This document shows, in pieces, positions 20,659 through 28,925 of a stretch of DNA of 64,000 nucleotides; position 1 is the first letter of the stretch, and every line of letters starts with the position of its first letter. Made by a program: the position numbers and the translations under genes. Below the pieces are notes generated by a model, which was given only the letters and a program-made list of their open reading frames with translations, had not been told where the DNA came from and did not search any database. The DNA is from Pantoea sp. WMus005. GTDB lineage: Bacteria > Pseudomonadota > Gammaproteobacteria > Enterobacterales > Enterobacteriaceae. Location: positions 1-64,000 of the forward strand of contig NZ_JACBXU010000002.1 in assembly GCF_013415305.1 (NCBI RefSeq), given 5' to 3'.

Positions 20659-22284
20659 TTATTCATAATCCCGTTCATCGTCGGGCTGGTCCAGCACGGT
20701 ATAGGCCACACTGCAGAACAGCGAATTCAGGCGCTTCATGTCGCCGAGTAAACCGAGGTGCAGCGAGCTGGTCTCGATGCTCTGCACGTTCTGCTGGTGC
20801 AGGCGATCAACGTGGGCGTGAGAATAGCGGCGAATCATCAGGCGGAAGCGATGTTTAGCGCGACGCAGACGTTTCGCGCTGGTGACATCGTGCGACAGAA
20901 ACACCGACAGACTCATTCTGAGATTGGCGATCAACAGCTCCTGTAGCTCCTGAAGCTCTTTTAATCCTTCGGCAGAAAACGCGCGGCCCGCTGCCAGCGA
21001 CTTGTCTGCAACGTCGCCGCTCATCCGCTCAATAATGTCACCGGCCTGCTCCAGATTGAGTGACATCTCAATGATTTCGCCCCAGCGGCGCGAATCGTCT
21101 TCAGGCAGATCCTCTTTTGGCATTCTCGCCAGATAGAGTTTGATGGCGGTATAGAGCACATCGACATCATCATCCAGTCGCCGCACCGTGCGCTCCTCGC
21201 GGGATTCGCCATGCACAACTTTATTAAATGCCTCCAGCATCTGCTCCAGCACGTCACCCATACGCAGCGCTTCACGGGCGGCGTTCACCAGCGCCAGCGC
21301 CGGGGTATCCAGGGCGCTGCGATCGAGGTGCTTTGGTTTGAGGTGCAGTGCGTTGTCGACGTCGTCGGCAATGAGACGACGGCAGAGGCGCGCCATCAGG
21401 TCAGCAAACGGCACCATCGCCACGCAGCGGATGAGGTTGTAAAACACATGGAAGAAAATCACTAACTCTTCATCGTTGACCGGCAGCTTATCAAGCCAGG
21501 TCGCCACAATATCGACAAAGGGCAGGATCAGCACGCAGCCGATGAACTTGAACAGCAGGCTGCCCAGCGCTACGCGCTTGCCCGCAGCATTCGAGCCGCT
21601 GGCATTAATCATCGCCAGCAGGCCGCTACCGAGATTGGCACCAATTACCAGACAGAGCGCAACCTTGAACGAAATTACCCCGGTGGCGGTGAGCGTCGCA
21701 GTGATCAGCACCGCAGCCAGGCTGGAGTAACTGATGATGGCGAATACCGCACCCAGCAGCGCATCGAGCATGACGTCGCCGGTCAGGCTGGAGAAGAGCA
21801 CCTGGACACCGGCAGCCTGGGTTATTGGCCGGGCTGCTTCAACAATCAGCTGCAGCGCCAGCAATATCAGGCCCAGGCCAATACTGGCGCGGCCTAACTG
21901 ACCGGCGCGCGTCTGTTTGCGGCTGAGGAAGAACACCACGCCAAAGAAAATAAACAGCGGTGAGAGCCAGGAGAGATCAAAGGTCAGGATACGCGCCATG
22001 ATGGCGGTACCGACATCTGCACCCAGAATCACCACCAGCGCGGGCGTCAGGCTGACCAGATTCTGCGCCACAAACGAGGTCACCAGCAATGTGGTGGCAT
22101 TGCTGCTCTGCACCAGCGTGGTCACGCCGATGCCCGCCAGAAACGCCATCGGTTTTTTTTCTATGCTGCGGCTCAGAACGCGGCGCAGGTCGGCACCATA
22201 GACCCGCATGATGCCGGTTCGCACAATATGCGTGCCCCAGACCAGCAGGGCCACAGCAGAGAGTAGGTTAAGCAGGGTTAACAC
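20659..22284 (-). CDS. yjbB: Na+/phosphate cotransporter with PhoU-like domain
   Basis: YjbB (541 aa; E. coli 543) joins an N-terminal NptA/PNaS-type membrane domain, with repeated segments QSSNATTLLVTSF and GANLGSGLLAMINASGSNA, to a C-terminal cytoplasmic helical PhoU-like domain (about 340-541). In E. coli its overproduction exports phosphate. The QSSNATT motif is the inverted-repeat signature of this cotransporter family. The ATG at 22284 is followed by a hydrophobic helix. It is transcribed away from the ABC transporter operon, 110 bases from its last gene on the same strand; readthrough is possible. Confidence 0.93.
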   Translation of the reverse strand: MLTLLNLLSAVALLVWGTHIVRTGIMRVYGADLRRVLSRSIEKKPMAFLAGIGVTTLVQSSNATTLLVTSFVAQNLVSLTPALVVILGADVGTAIMARILTFDLSWLSPLFIFFGVVFFLSRKQTRAGQLGRASIGLGLILLALQLIVEAARPITQAAGVQVLFSSLTGDVMLDALLGAVFAIISYSSLAAVLITATLTATGVISFKVALCLVIGANLGSGLLAMINASGSNAAGKRVALGSLLFKFIGCVLILPFVDIVATWLDKLPVNDEELVIFFHVFYNLIRCVAMVPFADLMARLCRRLIADDVDNALHLKPKHLDRSALDTPALALVNAAREALRMGDVLEQMLEAFNKVVHGESREERTVRRLDDDVDVLYTAIKLYLARMPKEDLPEDDSRRWGEIIEMSLNLEQAGDIIERMSGDVADKSLAAGRAFSAEGLKELQELQELLIANLRMSLSVFLSHDVTSAKRLRRAKHRFRLMIRRYSHAHVDRLHQQNVQSIETSSLHLGLLGDMKRLNSLFCSVAYTVLDQPDDERDYE

Positions 22285-22394
22285 GTGGTGTTGCTCCTCG
22301 TTTGTCAGGCTTCAAACAGTACAGACTGCCAGCCTGACAGCGAGAGCAATCTGTAAAGGGGATTGCCGTGCTATGCGTGATTTTTTCCTGTGTT

Positions 22395-23387
22395 TTAAGC
22401 AACCTGGCGCAAAGTCGACATCTCCAATTGTAGACCAATCTTCCTGCCTGCGGGATGCAAATCCGCCGCCGAGCGGTTAAGCACATCCACCGAAAGTTCC
22501 ACGTCATGCGCCCGGATTCGATAGCGGATCACGTTCCCCAGCAGGCTGTGGCTGAGGATCTCCGCAGGAATGCCCTGGCCCGGCGCGGTGAACAGCATCG
22601 ATTCCGGGCGAATGGCCACCTGGCTGTGGAAAGACTGGCCGGTCAGGCGCGTTGCCTGCTCAGCACTGAGCAGGTTGTAGTTGCCGATAAATCCGGCGGC
22701 GAACAGATCGACCGGCTGGGTATAGAGCGCTTCGGCATCCCCGTTCTGCACGATTTTACCCCGGTTCATCAGCACGATGCGATCGGAGAGCGTCAGCGCC
22801 TCCTCCTGATCGTGGGTGACGAAGAGGGTAGTGAGATTCAGCTCACGCTGGATGCGCCGGATTTGATCGCGCAGATGGCGGCGAATACGCGCATCCAGTG
22901 CCGACAGCGGCTCATCCAGCAGCAGCAGACGCGGACGCGTCACCAGTGAACGCGCCAGCGCCACGCGCTGACACTGCCCGCCCGATAGCTGATGCGGATA
23001 ACGGCGTGCATAGTCATTGAGTTCAACCAGTTCCAGCACCTCCAGCACCCGCTGGCGGATCTGCGCTTCGGGCAGTTTCTGCATCTTCAGACCAAACGCG
23101 ACGTTCTTCTCCACGGTCATGTTGGGAAACAGTGCATAGCTCTGGAACACCATGCCAATGGCGCGCTTCTGCGGTGCCAGTGGCACGATATCTTTGCCCT
23201 CTATTCTGATCTCGCCGCTGTCGACGCTGGTTAGCCCGGCCAGACAGCGCAGCAGCGTTGATTTACCGCAGCCGCTGGGGCCGAGCAGAGTGACAAATTC
23301 ACCTTCTGCGGCGCTGAAATTGATCTGCTCAAAAATAGCTGTGGGTCCATAGGACTTGTTCAGCTCTCTGACCTCAAGATAATGCAT
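22395..23387 (-). CDS. ABC importer ATPase (PotA/PhnT/FbpC type)
   Basis: The 330-residue ATPase energises the permease pair encoded just upstream in its operon. Visible motifs are Walker A GPSGCGKST (about 37-45), the Q-loop in MVFQSYALFPNM, signature LSGGQ, Walker B LLLLDEPLSALDARIR and the H-loop in VTHDQEEAL. A C-terminal TOBE-like domain (about 240-330) follows, as in importers of polyamines, iron or phosphonates. It is last in a five-gene operon with a 2-base gap to the preceding permease. The substrate cannot be read from this subunit. Confidence 0.9.
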   Translation of the reverse strand: MHYLEVRELNKSYGPTAIFEQINFSAAEGEFVTLLGPSGCGKSTLLRCLAGLTSVDSGEIRIEGKDIVPLAPQKRAIGMVFQSYALFPNMTVEKNVAFGLKMQKLPEAQIRQRVLEVLELVELNDYARRYPHQLSGGQCQRVALARSLVTRPRLLLLDEPLSALDARIRRHLRDQIRRIQRELNLTTLFVTHDQEEALTLSDRIVLMNRGKIVQNGDAEALYTQPVDLFAAGFIGNYNLLSAEQATRLTGQSFHSQVAIRPESMLFTAPGQGIPAEILSHSLLGNVIRYRIRAHDVELSVDVLNRSAADLHPAGRKIGLQLEMSTLRQVA

Positions 23388-23389
23388 AT

Positions 23390-24175
23390 TCAGCCTCGTT
23401 CAGGATTCAGGGTGTTGGCCAGCCAGGTGACCAGCAGCACGACCAGGAAATAGGAGATCACCAGTGCGCTGGTGAAGTGACCGCTGCCGTTACGCATGTT
23501 GAAGAGATAAACCTGCAGCGTTTCATAGCGGTTGCCGACCAGCAGGTTAGCGAAGACAAATTCGCCAATCAGAAAGGAGAAAGAGAGCAGAACGGCAATC
23601 AGCATCCCTTTGCGCAGGTTGGGCAGCACCACCCAGATCGCCGCCTGCCAGGTACTGGCTCCCAGCAGCTGTGCAGCATCAATCAGCTCTTTGAGGTTGA
23701 TTGCCTGCATATTGTTCGCCAGCGCCCGATAGATAAAGGGCAGTGCGATGGTGAAATAGCAGCCGATTAAGATCCATGGCGTGCCGGTCAGCATCAGCGG
23801 TGAGGAAGAGTAGAGCTGGAGTAATCCCACGGATGACACCACCGGGGGCACGGCGAAAGGCATCAGGATCAGGATGTTCATCACCGAATCCAGTCGGGGA
23901 AAGTAGTAAGCGATTACAAACATGGCAGGCAGCACCAGTACCAGCGAGAACAGCAGCGCACCAAAGCAAATGAGCAGCGAATGGCCTAGCGCCGTCAGAA
24001 AACGCGGATCGCTCCAGAGCTGGATGAACCACTTCAGGCTGTAGCCCTGCGGCAGGATGGTATTACTCCAGTCGGACGACACTGCATAGAGCAGCGTAGC
24101 CAGTAGTGGCAATGCCAGCAGGGTAAAAAGTAACCCGACCATGATCCGGTGATAAAAATGCTCAGCACGCGACAT
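23390..24175 (-). CDS. ABC importer permease, second subunit
   Basis: A membrane permease of the binding-protein-dependent (BPD_transp_1) type with about six hydrophobic segments, 261 aa from the ATG at 24175. That start has GGAG five bases upstream. The ATG at 24190 overlaps the preceding stop (ATGA) and is an alternative. The cytoplasmic EAA-like loop, which contacts the ATPase, is seen in ELIDAAQLLGASTWQAAIWVVLPNL. It pairs with the permease at 24187-25032, in the arrangement of PhnU/PhnV, PotB/PotC or the two halves of FbpB. Confidence 0.87.
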   Translation of the reverse strand: MSRAEHFYHRIMVGLLFTLLALPLLATLLYAVSSDWSNTILPQGYSLKWFIQLWSDPRFLTALGHSLLICFGALLFSLVLVLPAMFVIAYYFPRLDSVMNILILMPFAVPPVVSSVGLLQLYSSSPLMLTGTPWILIGCYFTIALPFIYRALANNMQAINLKELIDAAQLLGASTWQAAIWVVLPNLRKGMLIAVLLSFSFLIGEFVFANLLVGNRYETLQVYLFNMRNGSGHFTSALVISYFLVVLLVTWLANTLNPERG

Positions 24176-24186
24176 GACGGCTCCTT

Positions 24187-25032
24187 TCATGGCTGTTTCG
24201 CATTGAGATAGCTGCGCCGCACCAGATACTGCTGCACCAGGGTGATGAGCGCCATAATGGCCACCAGCAACATCGCCAGCGCGCTGCCGGTATTGGGATC
24301 CAGCGAAATATCACCGGACACCAGCGCGGCGATGCGCACCGGCACCACGTTGAAATTACCGGTGGTCAGGGCGTAAATCGTGGCGTAGGCACCCAGCGCA
24401 TTCGCCAGCAGGATCACGAAGGTTCCAAGCAGCGCCGGGAAGAGAATCGGCAGGCCGATGTGCCACCAGTAGTGACCGCGGCTGGCACCCAGCAGCGCAG
24501 CGGACTCCTGCCACTCTTTTTTCAGCCCGTCAAACGCCGGGTAGAGCAGCAGCACGCCCAGCGGGATCTGGAACCAGGTGTAAACCAGCACCATGCCGTT
24601 GCGCGAGAAAAGTCGGAAGCTCTCAATCACACCATAATGGCGCAGCAGCAGCGTCAGGCAGCCGTTCAGCCCCAGCAGAATCACAAAGGCAAATGCCAGC
24701 GGGACACCGGCAAAGTTGCTGGTCATGTTGGTAAAGGAGATAAGAAAGCGCTGGAGTCGTCCGCCGCCGAGCTGATGCAGCGAATAGCCGGTGACCAGCG
24801 CAATCAGTAATCCCCAGACGCTGGACCAGAGCGAGATATCCAGCGAAAAGCGAAACGCCTGCTGGTAGAACGGTGAGGTCACGATGTCGTGATAGTTATC
24901 CCAGCCCCACTGGCTGTTCATCTCACTCCAGAAGCTGTTGATGGCAATCCACAACAGCGGTGCTAGCTGAAAGGCGACCCAGAACAGGGTGAAAGGTAAC
25001 AGCAGCAGCAGTGCGAATCCTTTTCCCTTCAT
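24187..25032 (-). CDS. ABC importer permease, first subunit
   Basis: A 281-residue permease with about six hydrophobic stretches, opening MKGKGFALLLLLPFTLFWV. The EAA-type coupling loop is EWQESAALLGASRGHYWWHI followed by GLPILFPALLGTF. Its ATG overlaps the stop of the hydrolase gene by four bases, and its own stop is coupled to the next permease. It would form the membrane channel as a heterodimer with that gene's product. Type-I importer permeases of this two-gene kind serve PhnSTUV-like and polyamine systems. Confidence 0.88.
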   Translation of the reverse strand: MKGKGFALLLLLPFTLFWVAFQLAPLLWIAINSFWSEMNSQWGWDNYHDIVTSPFYQQAFRFSLDISLWSSVWGLLIALVTGYSLHQLGGGRLQRFLISFTNMTSNFAGVPLAFAFVILLGLNGCLTLLLRHYGVIESFRLFSRNGMVLVYTWFQIPLGVLLLYPAFDGLKKEWQESAALLGASRGHYWWHIGLPILFPALLGTFVILLANALGAYATIYALTTGNFNVVPVRIAALVSGDISLDPNTGSALAMLLVAIMALITLVQQYLVRRSYLNAKQP

Positions 25033-25841
25033 CGTTGAGATTCCGCCAGCAGGCCGCGACAGACCGGCTTGTCATGCGCCACTTCAAGCAGTTCACACAG
25101 CGTGCCACACAGGTCGGTCTGCTGGGGTACAAGGTCAGGCTGCAGCGAGAAAGCGCGACCAAAAACGAACAGGGGTACCGTGGTCTCCTCCGGCAGAATC
25201 CCCCCGTGGGAGCGATCGTCATTCATGCCGTGATCGGCGGTCACCATCACCTGGTAGCCCCCGGCCAGCCATAGCGGCATCCACTGCGATAGCAGACCGT
25301 CGGCGATGCGCGCCCGGTTGCGGTACTGCGGTGAGGAGAGCCCCGATCTATGACCGGCATCGTCAATATTCATCGGGTGGATCAGCAAAAAATCGGGATC
25401 GTGACGCAGCCGCAGGCTCTCTGCATCTTCAAACAGATGCGAGTCGGGATAGCTATCGTCAGAGTAAAAATGGCCAAACTGAATGGGCAGGTCCGGCGCA
25501 TCGGTGTGACGATCGCGCGCCGGAACGAACGGGGTACGGTTATAAAGCTCACTCACCCAGTGGTAGGCCGCCGCCGCTGTCGTAAGGCCCGCCGCACGCG
25601 CAAAATTAAACACGCTGCGTTCGCGACTTAACCGGCTGACGCCATTATGAATAATGCCGCTTCTGACCGGCGGAACCCCTGTCAGAATGCACTCATAAAG
25701 CGGGCGCGACAGCGACGGTAATTCACAGGTCATAGAGTAATAGAACCCGTTGCCCTGCGAACATTCGGCATGCAGGTAACCCATTGCATGTTGTGCGACC
25801 TGATTGCTCAGGCCGTCCAGCACGACCAGTATGGTCTTCAT
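25029..25841 (-). CDS. Cytoplasmic alkaline-phosphatase-superfamily hydrolase
   Basis: This 270-residue protein from the ATG at 25841 (GGGAGAACGG upstream) has the two-metal core of the nucleotide pyrophosphatase/phosphodiesterase group. Asp9 sits in VVLDG, the nucleophile is probably Ser45 in PSLSRPLY, Asp160/His164 in DDAGH, Asp203-His204 in TADHG, and His212 in SHGG. No signal peptide is seen, so it acts inside the cell. Its place between a binding protein and permeases suggests it cleaves the imported compound, perhaps a phosphodiester or phosphonate; phosphonoacetate hydrolase belongs to the same superfamily. It is short for the family. The true substrate is unknown. Confidence 0.82.
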   Translation of the reverse strand: MKTILVVLDGLSNQVAQHAMGYLHAECSQGNGFYYSMTCELPSLSRPLYECILTGVPPVRSGIIHNGVSRLSRERSVFNFARAAGLTTAAAAYHWVSELYNRTPFVPARDRHTDAPDLPIQFGHFYSDDSYPDSHLFEDAESLRLRHDPDFLLIHPMNIDDAGHRSGLSSPQYRNRARIADGLLSQWMPLWLAGGYQVMVTADHGMNDDRSHGGILPEETTVPLFVFGRAFSLQPDLVPQQTDLCGTLCELLEVAHDKPVCRGLLAESQR

Positions 25842-25861
25842 TCCGTTCTCCCTGCCGCGAA

Positions 25862-26923
25862 TTACTGCTGCATGTTGATGATGACGTTTTCCTGCCACAG
25901 GCGCGGCAGCATTTTCGATGATTTATCCCAGGCAGCCTGATCCTTAACCGGACGGGCGTTTTTATATTCTGATTGCGGCAGCAGGCGAGCCTGAACATCC
26001 GCTGGCAGGGTCAGGTGCTCAGCACGAATCGGGCGGGCATAGCCCTTCGCCAGATTGATCTGTCCCTGGTCTGAGAAGATATATTCGCGCGTCAGTTTTG
26101 CGGCGTTAGGGTGTTTCGCATATTTGTTGATGAGGGTGGTATAGCCGGAGGTCACGGAACCATCAGACGGGATCACCACCTCATAGCGATTTTTGTCGAT
26201 CTGGTCACGGTAGTTAAGCGCGTTAAAGTCCCACACCACCGCCATCTGTACTTCGCCTTTTTCGATGTTGGCAATCACCGGGTCGGTCACGCCAAGGCGC
26301 CCCTGTTTTGCCAGATCGGCAAAGAATGCCAGCGCGGGCTTCAGGTTCTTCTCATCACCGCCTAAAGCGTAGTTTGCAGCCAGTACGCCGTTAGCCGCCT
26401 GAGCAGCCACACCGACGTCACCGATAGTAACCACATACTTACCTTTCTTCAGATCGGCCCAGCTGTGGGGAATATCTTTAACCTGCTGCTTGTCGATCAG
26501 AAAGGCGATGGTGCCGGTATAAGCCAGCGCCCAGTGACCGTCTTTATCTTTGGCCCAGGCCGGAATCTGATCCCAGTGCGTCGGCTTATAGGGCTGGGTG
26601 ACGCCTTTAGCAACGGCAATCGGGCCAAAGGCGGCGCCCACGTCACCGATGTCAGCGCTGGCGTTCTCTTTCTCGGCATCGAATTTCGCCAGCTCCTGCG
26701 CCGATGACATATCGGTATCGCTGTGCTTAAGGCCATATTTGCTGCTGATGTCGTTCCAGGTATCTTTCCAGTTGGCCCAGCTGTCTGGCATCCCGACGCT
26801 GTTGACCTGACCTTCACTGCGTGCGGCTTTTTCCAGCGCGGCGAGGTCGTTATCGGCGGCCTGCGCAACGGGCAGGGTGAGGACTACAGCACTGGCTACT
26901 ACAGAGGCGATAAACGCTTTCAT
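25862..26923 (-). CDS. ABC importer periplasmic binding protein
   Basis: The 353-residue product has a Sec signal peptide (MKAFIASVVASAVVLTLPVAQAADN, cut after AQA). Its mature fold is of the type-2 periplasmic binding proteins of the PhnS/PotD/FbpA kind: SVGMPDSWANWKDTW near the N-terminus, GDVGAAFGPIAVAKG, and the hinge-region VVWDFNALNYRD. It is the first and probably most abundant product of the five-gene minus-strand operon and delivers ligand to the permeases. The hydrolase start follows after 20 bases. The ligand is not known; phosphorylated organics are inferred from the hydrolase. Confidence 0.85.
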   Translation of the reverse strand: MKAFIASVVASAVVLTLPVAQAADNDLAALEKAARSEGQVNSVGMPDSWANWKDTWNDISSKYGLKHSDTDMSSAQELAKFDAEKENASADIGDVGAAFGPIAVAKGVTQPYKPTHWDQIPAWAKDKDGHWALAYTGTIAFLIDKQQVKDIPHSWADLKKGKYVVTIGDVGVAAQAANGVLAANYALGGDEKNLKPALAFFADLAKQGRLGVTDPVIANIEKGEVQMAVVWDFNALNYRDQIDKNRYEVVIPSDGSVTSGYTTLINKYAKHPNAAKLTREYIFSDQGQINLAKGYARPIRAEHLTLPADVQARLLPQSEYKNARPVKDQAAWDKSSKMLPRLWQENVIINMQQ

Positions 26924-26958
26924 CTCAGTTGCTCCGGGTGTAAGTTGATGGGCCTGGC

Positions 26959-26970
26959 TGGTCTAGTCCA
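26959..26970. promoter_or_regulatory. Candidate GntR/UTRA operator in the divergent gap
   Basis: TGGTCTAGTCCA is one base short of the symmetric TGGTCTAGACCA form typical of HutC/UTRA-type GntR operators (core GTNTANAC). It lies 36 bases before the binding-protein start and upstream of the divergent regulator. The wider near-palindrome is CTGGTCTAGTCCAG. Confidence 0.6.
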
Positions 26971-27129
26971 GCAAGAACCGAGCCAATGTAGCCCCTGTAT
27001 ATGAACGATTTATGACAAGGCGGTGCGGTGCGTGGGATGGGCGGCAAGAGACGTGACCCGCTTGCCCGTCACAGGCACGTTTACCTGAACAGTCAGAGTG
27101 CGAAGTCGCACCAAAATGAGGCTACTGTT

Positions 27130-27837
27130 GTGGAGTCGATAGCACTCAAAACGGCGGATGCGATTGCCAGCGCACTGCTGACGCGCATTCAGGCGGATGA
27201 ATTCAGCGGCGGGCGACTGCCGTCAGAGCGTGCCTTAAGCGAGGCGTTCAGCACCACGCGAATTACTCTGCGGGAAGCGCTGGGCAAGCTGGAAGCGCAG
27301 GGTATGATCTACCGGGAGCTGCGTCGTGGCTGGTTTATCGCGCCGCCGCGTCTGGTCTACAATCCGCTGCATCACAGTCACTTTCATGCCATGGCGATGG
27401 AGCAGGGACGGCAGGCGACCACCGAGGTCATCGCCGCTGAGCAGGTCGCGGCGCACGACAGCGTAGCCCGCGCGCTGCGGCTGGCCCCCGGTTCGGCGGT
27501 TTACTGCATTCGCCGCCTGCGGCGCATTGATGGGCGTGCGGTACTGTATGTTGAACACTATCTCAATCCGCGTTTTTTCCCCGGGCTGCTCGATGAAGAC
27601 CTGACCCGTTCTCTGACCGATCTCTATGACCAGCGCTACGGTATTCGATATGGCGGCGCGCGCTTCACTATTCTGCCTGGCCCGCTGCCGGAGGTTGCCG
27701 CCCCCACGCTGAATGTGGCACCGGGCAGTCCCGGCTTGCTGATCACCCGCATTAATCGCAACCAGCAAAAAGAGGTGATTGACTGCGATTGTGAATACTG
27801 GCGCTACGATGCGCTCTGTGTTGATGTGGAGGCCTGA
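27130..27837 (+). CDS. GntR-family regulator with UTRA domain
   Basis: Predicted local regulator of the divergent ABC importer operon. From the GTG at 27130, with GAGG eight bases upstream, the product is 235 aa, the usual size of HutC-type GntR proteins. A winged helix (about 1-70) contains LPSERALSEAFSTTRITLREALGKLEAQGMIYR. A UTRA effector domain follows, with AVYCIRRLRRIDGRAVLYVEHYL. An in-frame ATG at 27028 would add 34 residues ahead of the DNA-binding domain, which is less typical. PhnR-like and related UTRA regulators control phosphonate and sugar uptake. The effector is unknown. Confidence 0.85.
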   Translation: MESIALKTADAIASALLTRIQADEFSGGRLPSERALSEAFSTTRITLREALGKLEAQGMIYRELRRGWFIAPPRLVYNPLHHSHFHAMAMEQGRQATTEVIAAEQVAAHDSVARALRLAPGSAVYCIRRLRRIDGRAVLYVEHYLNPRFFPGLLDEDLTRSLTDLYDQRYGIRYGGARFTILPGPLPEVAAPTLNVAPGSPGLLITRINRNQQKEVIDCDCEYWRYDALCVDVEA

Positions 27838-27845
27838 GGAGTTAT

Positions 27846-27861
27846 TGTGATTTGCGTCACA
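27846..27861. promoter_or_regulatory. CRP site upstream of psiE
   Basis: TGTGATTTGCGTCACA has both consensus half sites TGTGA and TCACA at the correct 6-base spacing. It lies 47 bases before the psiE ATG. In E. coli psiE is repressed by cAMP-CRP and activated by PhoB. No clear Pho box was found here. Confidence 0.82.
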
Positions 27862-27907
27862 CTCGCGCATGATACCGCGCGCTAATAACTCCTTTTAAAG
27901 GCGCAAC

Positions 27908-28318
27908 ATGAGTGACAAAAATCCTTTGGCCCGCCACCTTGCAACAGTACTGCAATGGGTGCTGAATCTGGGTCTGCTGAGTCTGGCGATCATCCTGATC
28001 GTCTTTTTAGGCAAAGAAACTATCCATCTGGCAAACGTGCTGTTTAACACTGGCGAACAGGCTTCCTCCTATCTGCTGATTGATGGAATCGTCATCTATT
28101 TCCTCTACTTCGAATTTATCGCCCTGATTGTGAAGTACTTTCAGTCTGGCTATCATTTTCCGCTGCGCTATTTTGTCTATATCGGCATCACGGCCATCAT
28201 CCGCCTGATTATTGTCGACCATAAAAATCCCTTCGATACGCTCTGCTACTCTGCGGCGATTCTGATTCTGGTGATCACCCTTTGGCTGGCAAACAGCAAC
28301 CGGCTGAAACGCGAGTAA
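27908..28318 (+). CDS. psiE: Phosphate-starvation-inducible membrane protein PsiE
   Basis: The 136-residue product is the same length as E. coli PsiE and has four hydrophobic helices: about 15-35, 57-77, 85-105 and 113-130. It contains the conserved [34 protein letters not shown]. Its biochemical role is unknown; E. coli expression rises under phosphate limitation. The ATG at 27908 follows an AAGGCGCAAC site. It sits between the ABC-importer regulator and ubiC. The mal/xylE cluster that follows psiE in E. coli is absent. A consensus CRP site lies upstream. Confidence 0.93.
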   Translation: MSDKNPLARHLATVLQWVLNLGLLSLAIILIVFLGKETIHLANVLFNTGEQASSYLLIDGIVIYFLYFEFIALIVKYFQSGYHFPLRYFVYIGITAIIRLIIVDHKNPFDTLCYSAAILILVITLWLANSNRLKRE

Positions 28319-28405
28319 TCTTCCTGCCGTCTGACACGACGGCAGGTGTTCGCATCGCTTCTCTGCGCTAAACTAGCGACCTGAAAATTATCGGGAGTGG
28401 TGCTC

Positions 28406-28918
28406 ATGTCGCAAGACGCACTCAGCTTATTACGTTCGCTCACCTGGCTTTCTCCGTCGCAGGCCACCCTGGCACCGCCATTGCTTGACTGGCTGATGGA
28501 GGAAGATTCAATGACGCGCCGTTTTGAACAGCACTGTCAGCGGGTCACGGTTCAGCCGCTGCGTGAAGGTTTTATCGACGCCAGCGAGTTGGGTGAGGAA
28601 AGGGCGTTGTTGCCAGACGATGAACGCTTCTGGCTGCGTGAAGTGCTACTGTTCGGCGACGATCAGCCCTGGCTGGCTGGCCGCACGCTGGTGCCGGAAA
28701 GCACCCTCAACGGGCCAGAGGCGATGCTGCAACAGCTGGGCACCCGTCCTCTGGGTCGATATCTCTTCTCCTCATCGACGCTGACCCGTGATTTTATTGA
28801 TCCGGGCCAGGTAGAGGGATTGTGGGGACGGCGTTCGCGCCTGCGTCTCTCCGGCAAACCGCTGCTGCTGACTGAACTGTTTTTACCGGCATCGCCGCTT
28901 TATCGCGATCTGGTCTGA
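28406..28918 (+). CDS. ubiC: Chorismate pyruvate-lyase
   Basis: UbiC removes pyruvate from chorismate to give 4-hydroxybenzoate, the first dedicated ubiquinone step. From the ATG at 28406 the product is 170 aa (E. coli 165). Shared segments are [47 protein letters not shown] and the tail [29 protein letters not shown]. The arginine and glutamate residues of the active site lie within these blocks. A GTG at 28397 is an alternative start. ubiA begins 7 bases after its stop, so the two form an operon. Confidence 0.95.
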   Translation: MSQDALSLLRSLTWLSPSQATLAPPLLDWLMEEDSMTRRFEQHCQRVTVQPLREGFIDASELGEERALLPDDERFWLREVLLFGDDQPWLAGRTLVPESTLNGPEAMLQQLGTRPLGRYLFSSSTLTRDFIDPGQVEGLWGRRSRLRLSGKPLLLTELFLPASPLYRDLV

Positions 28919-28925
28919 GGATCCT

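Noticed and set aside
23679..24032. 117-codon open frame inside the second permease
   Set aside because: Alternate frame of the permease gene; no start signal and Pro/Arg/His-rich.
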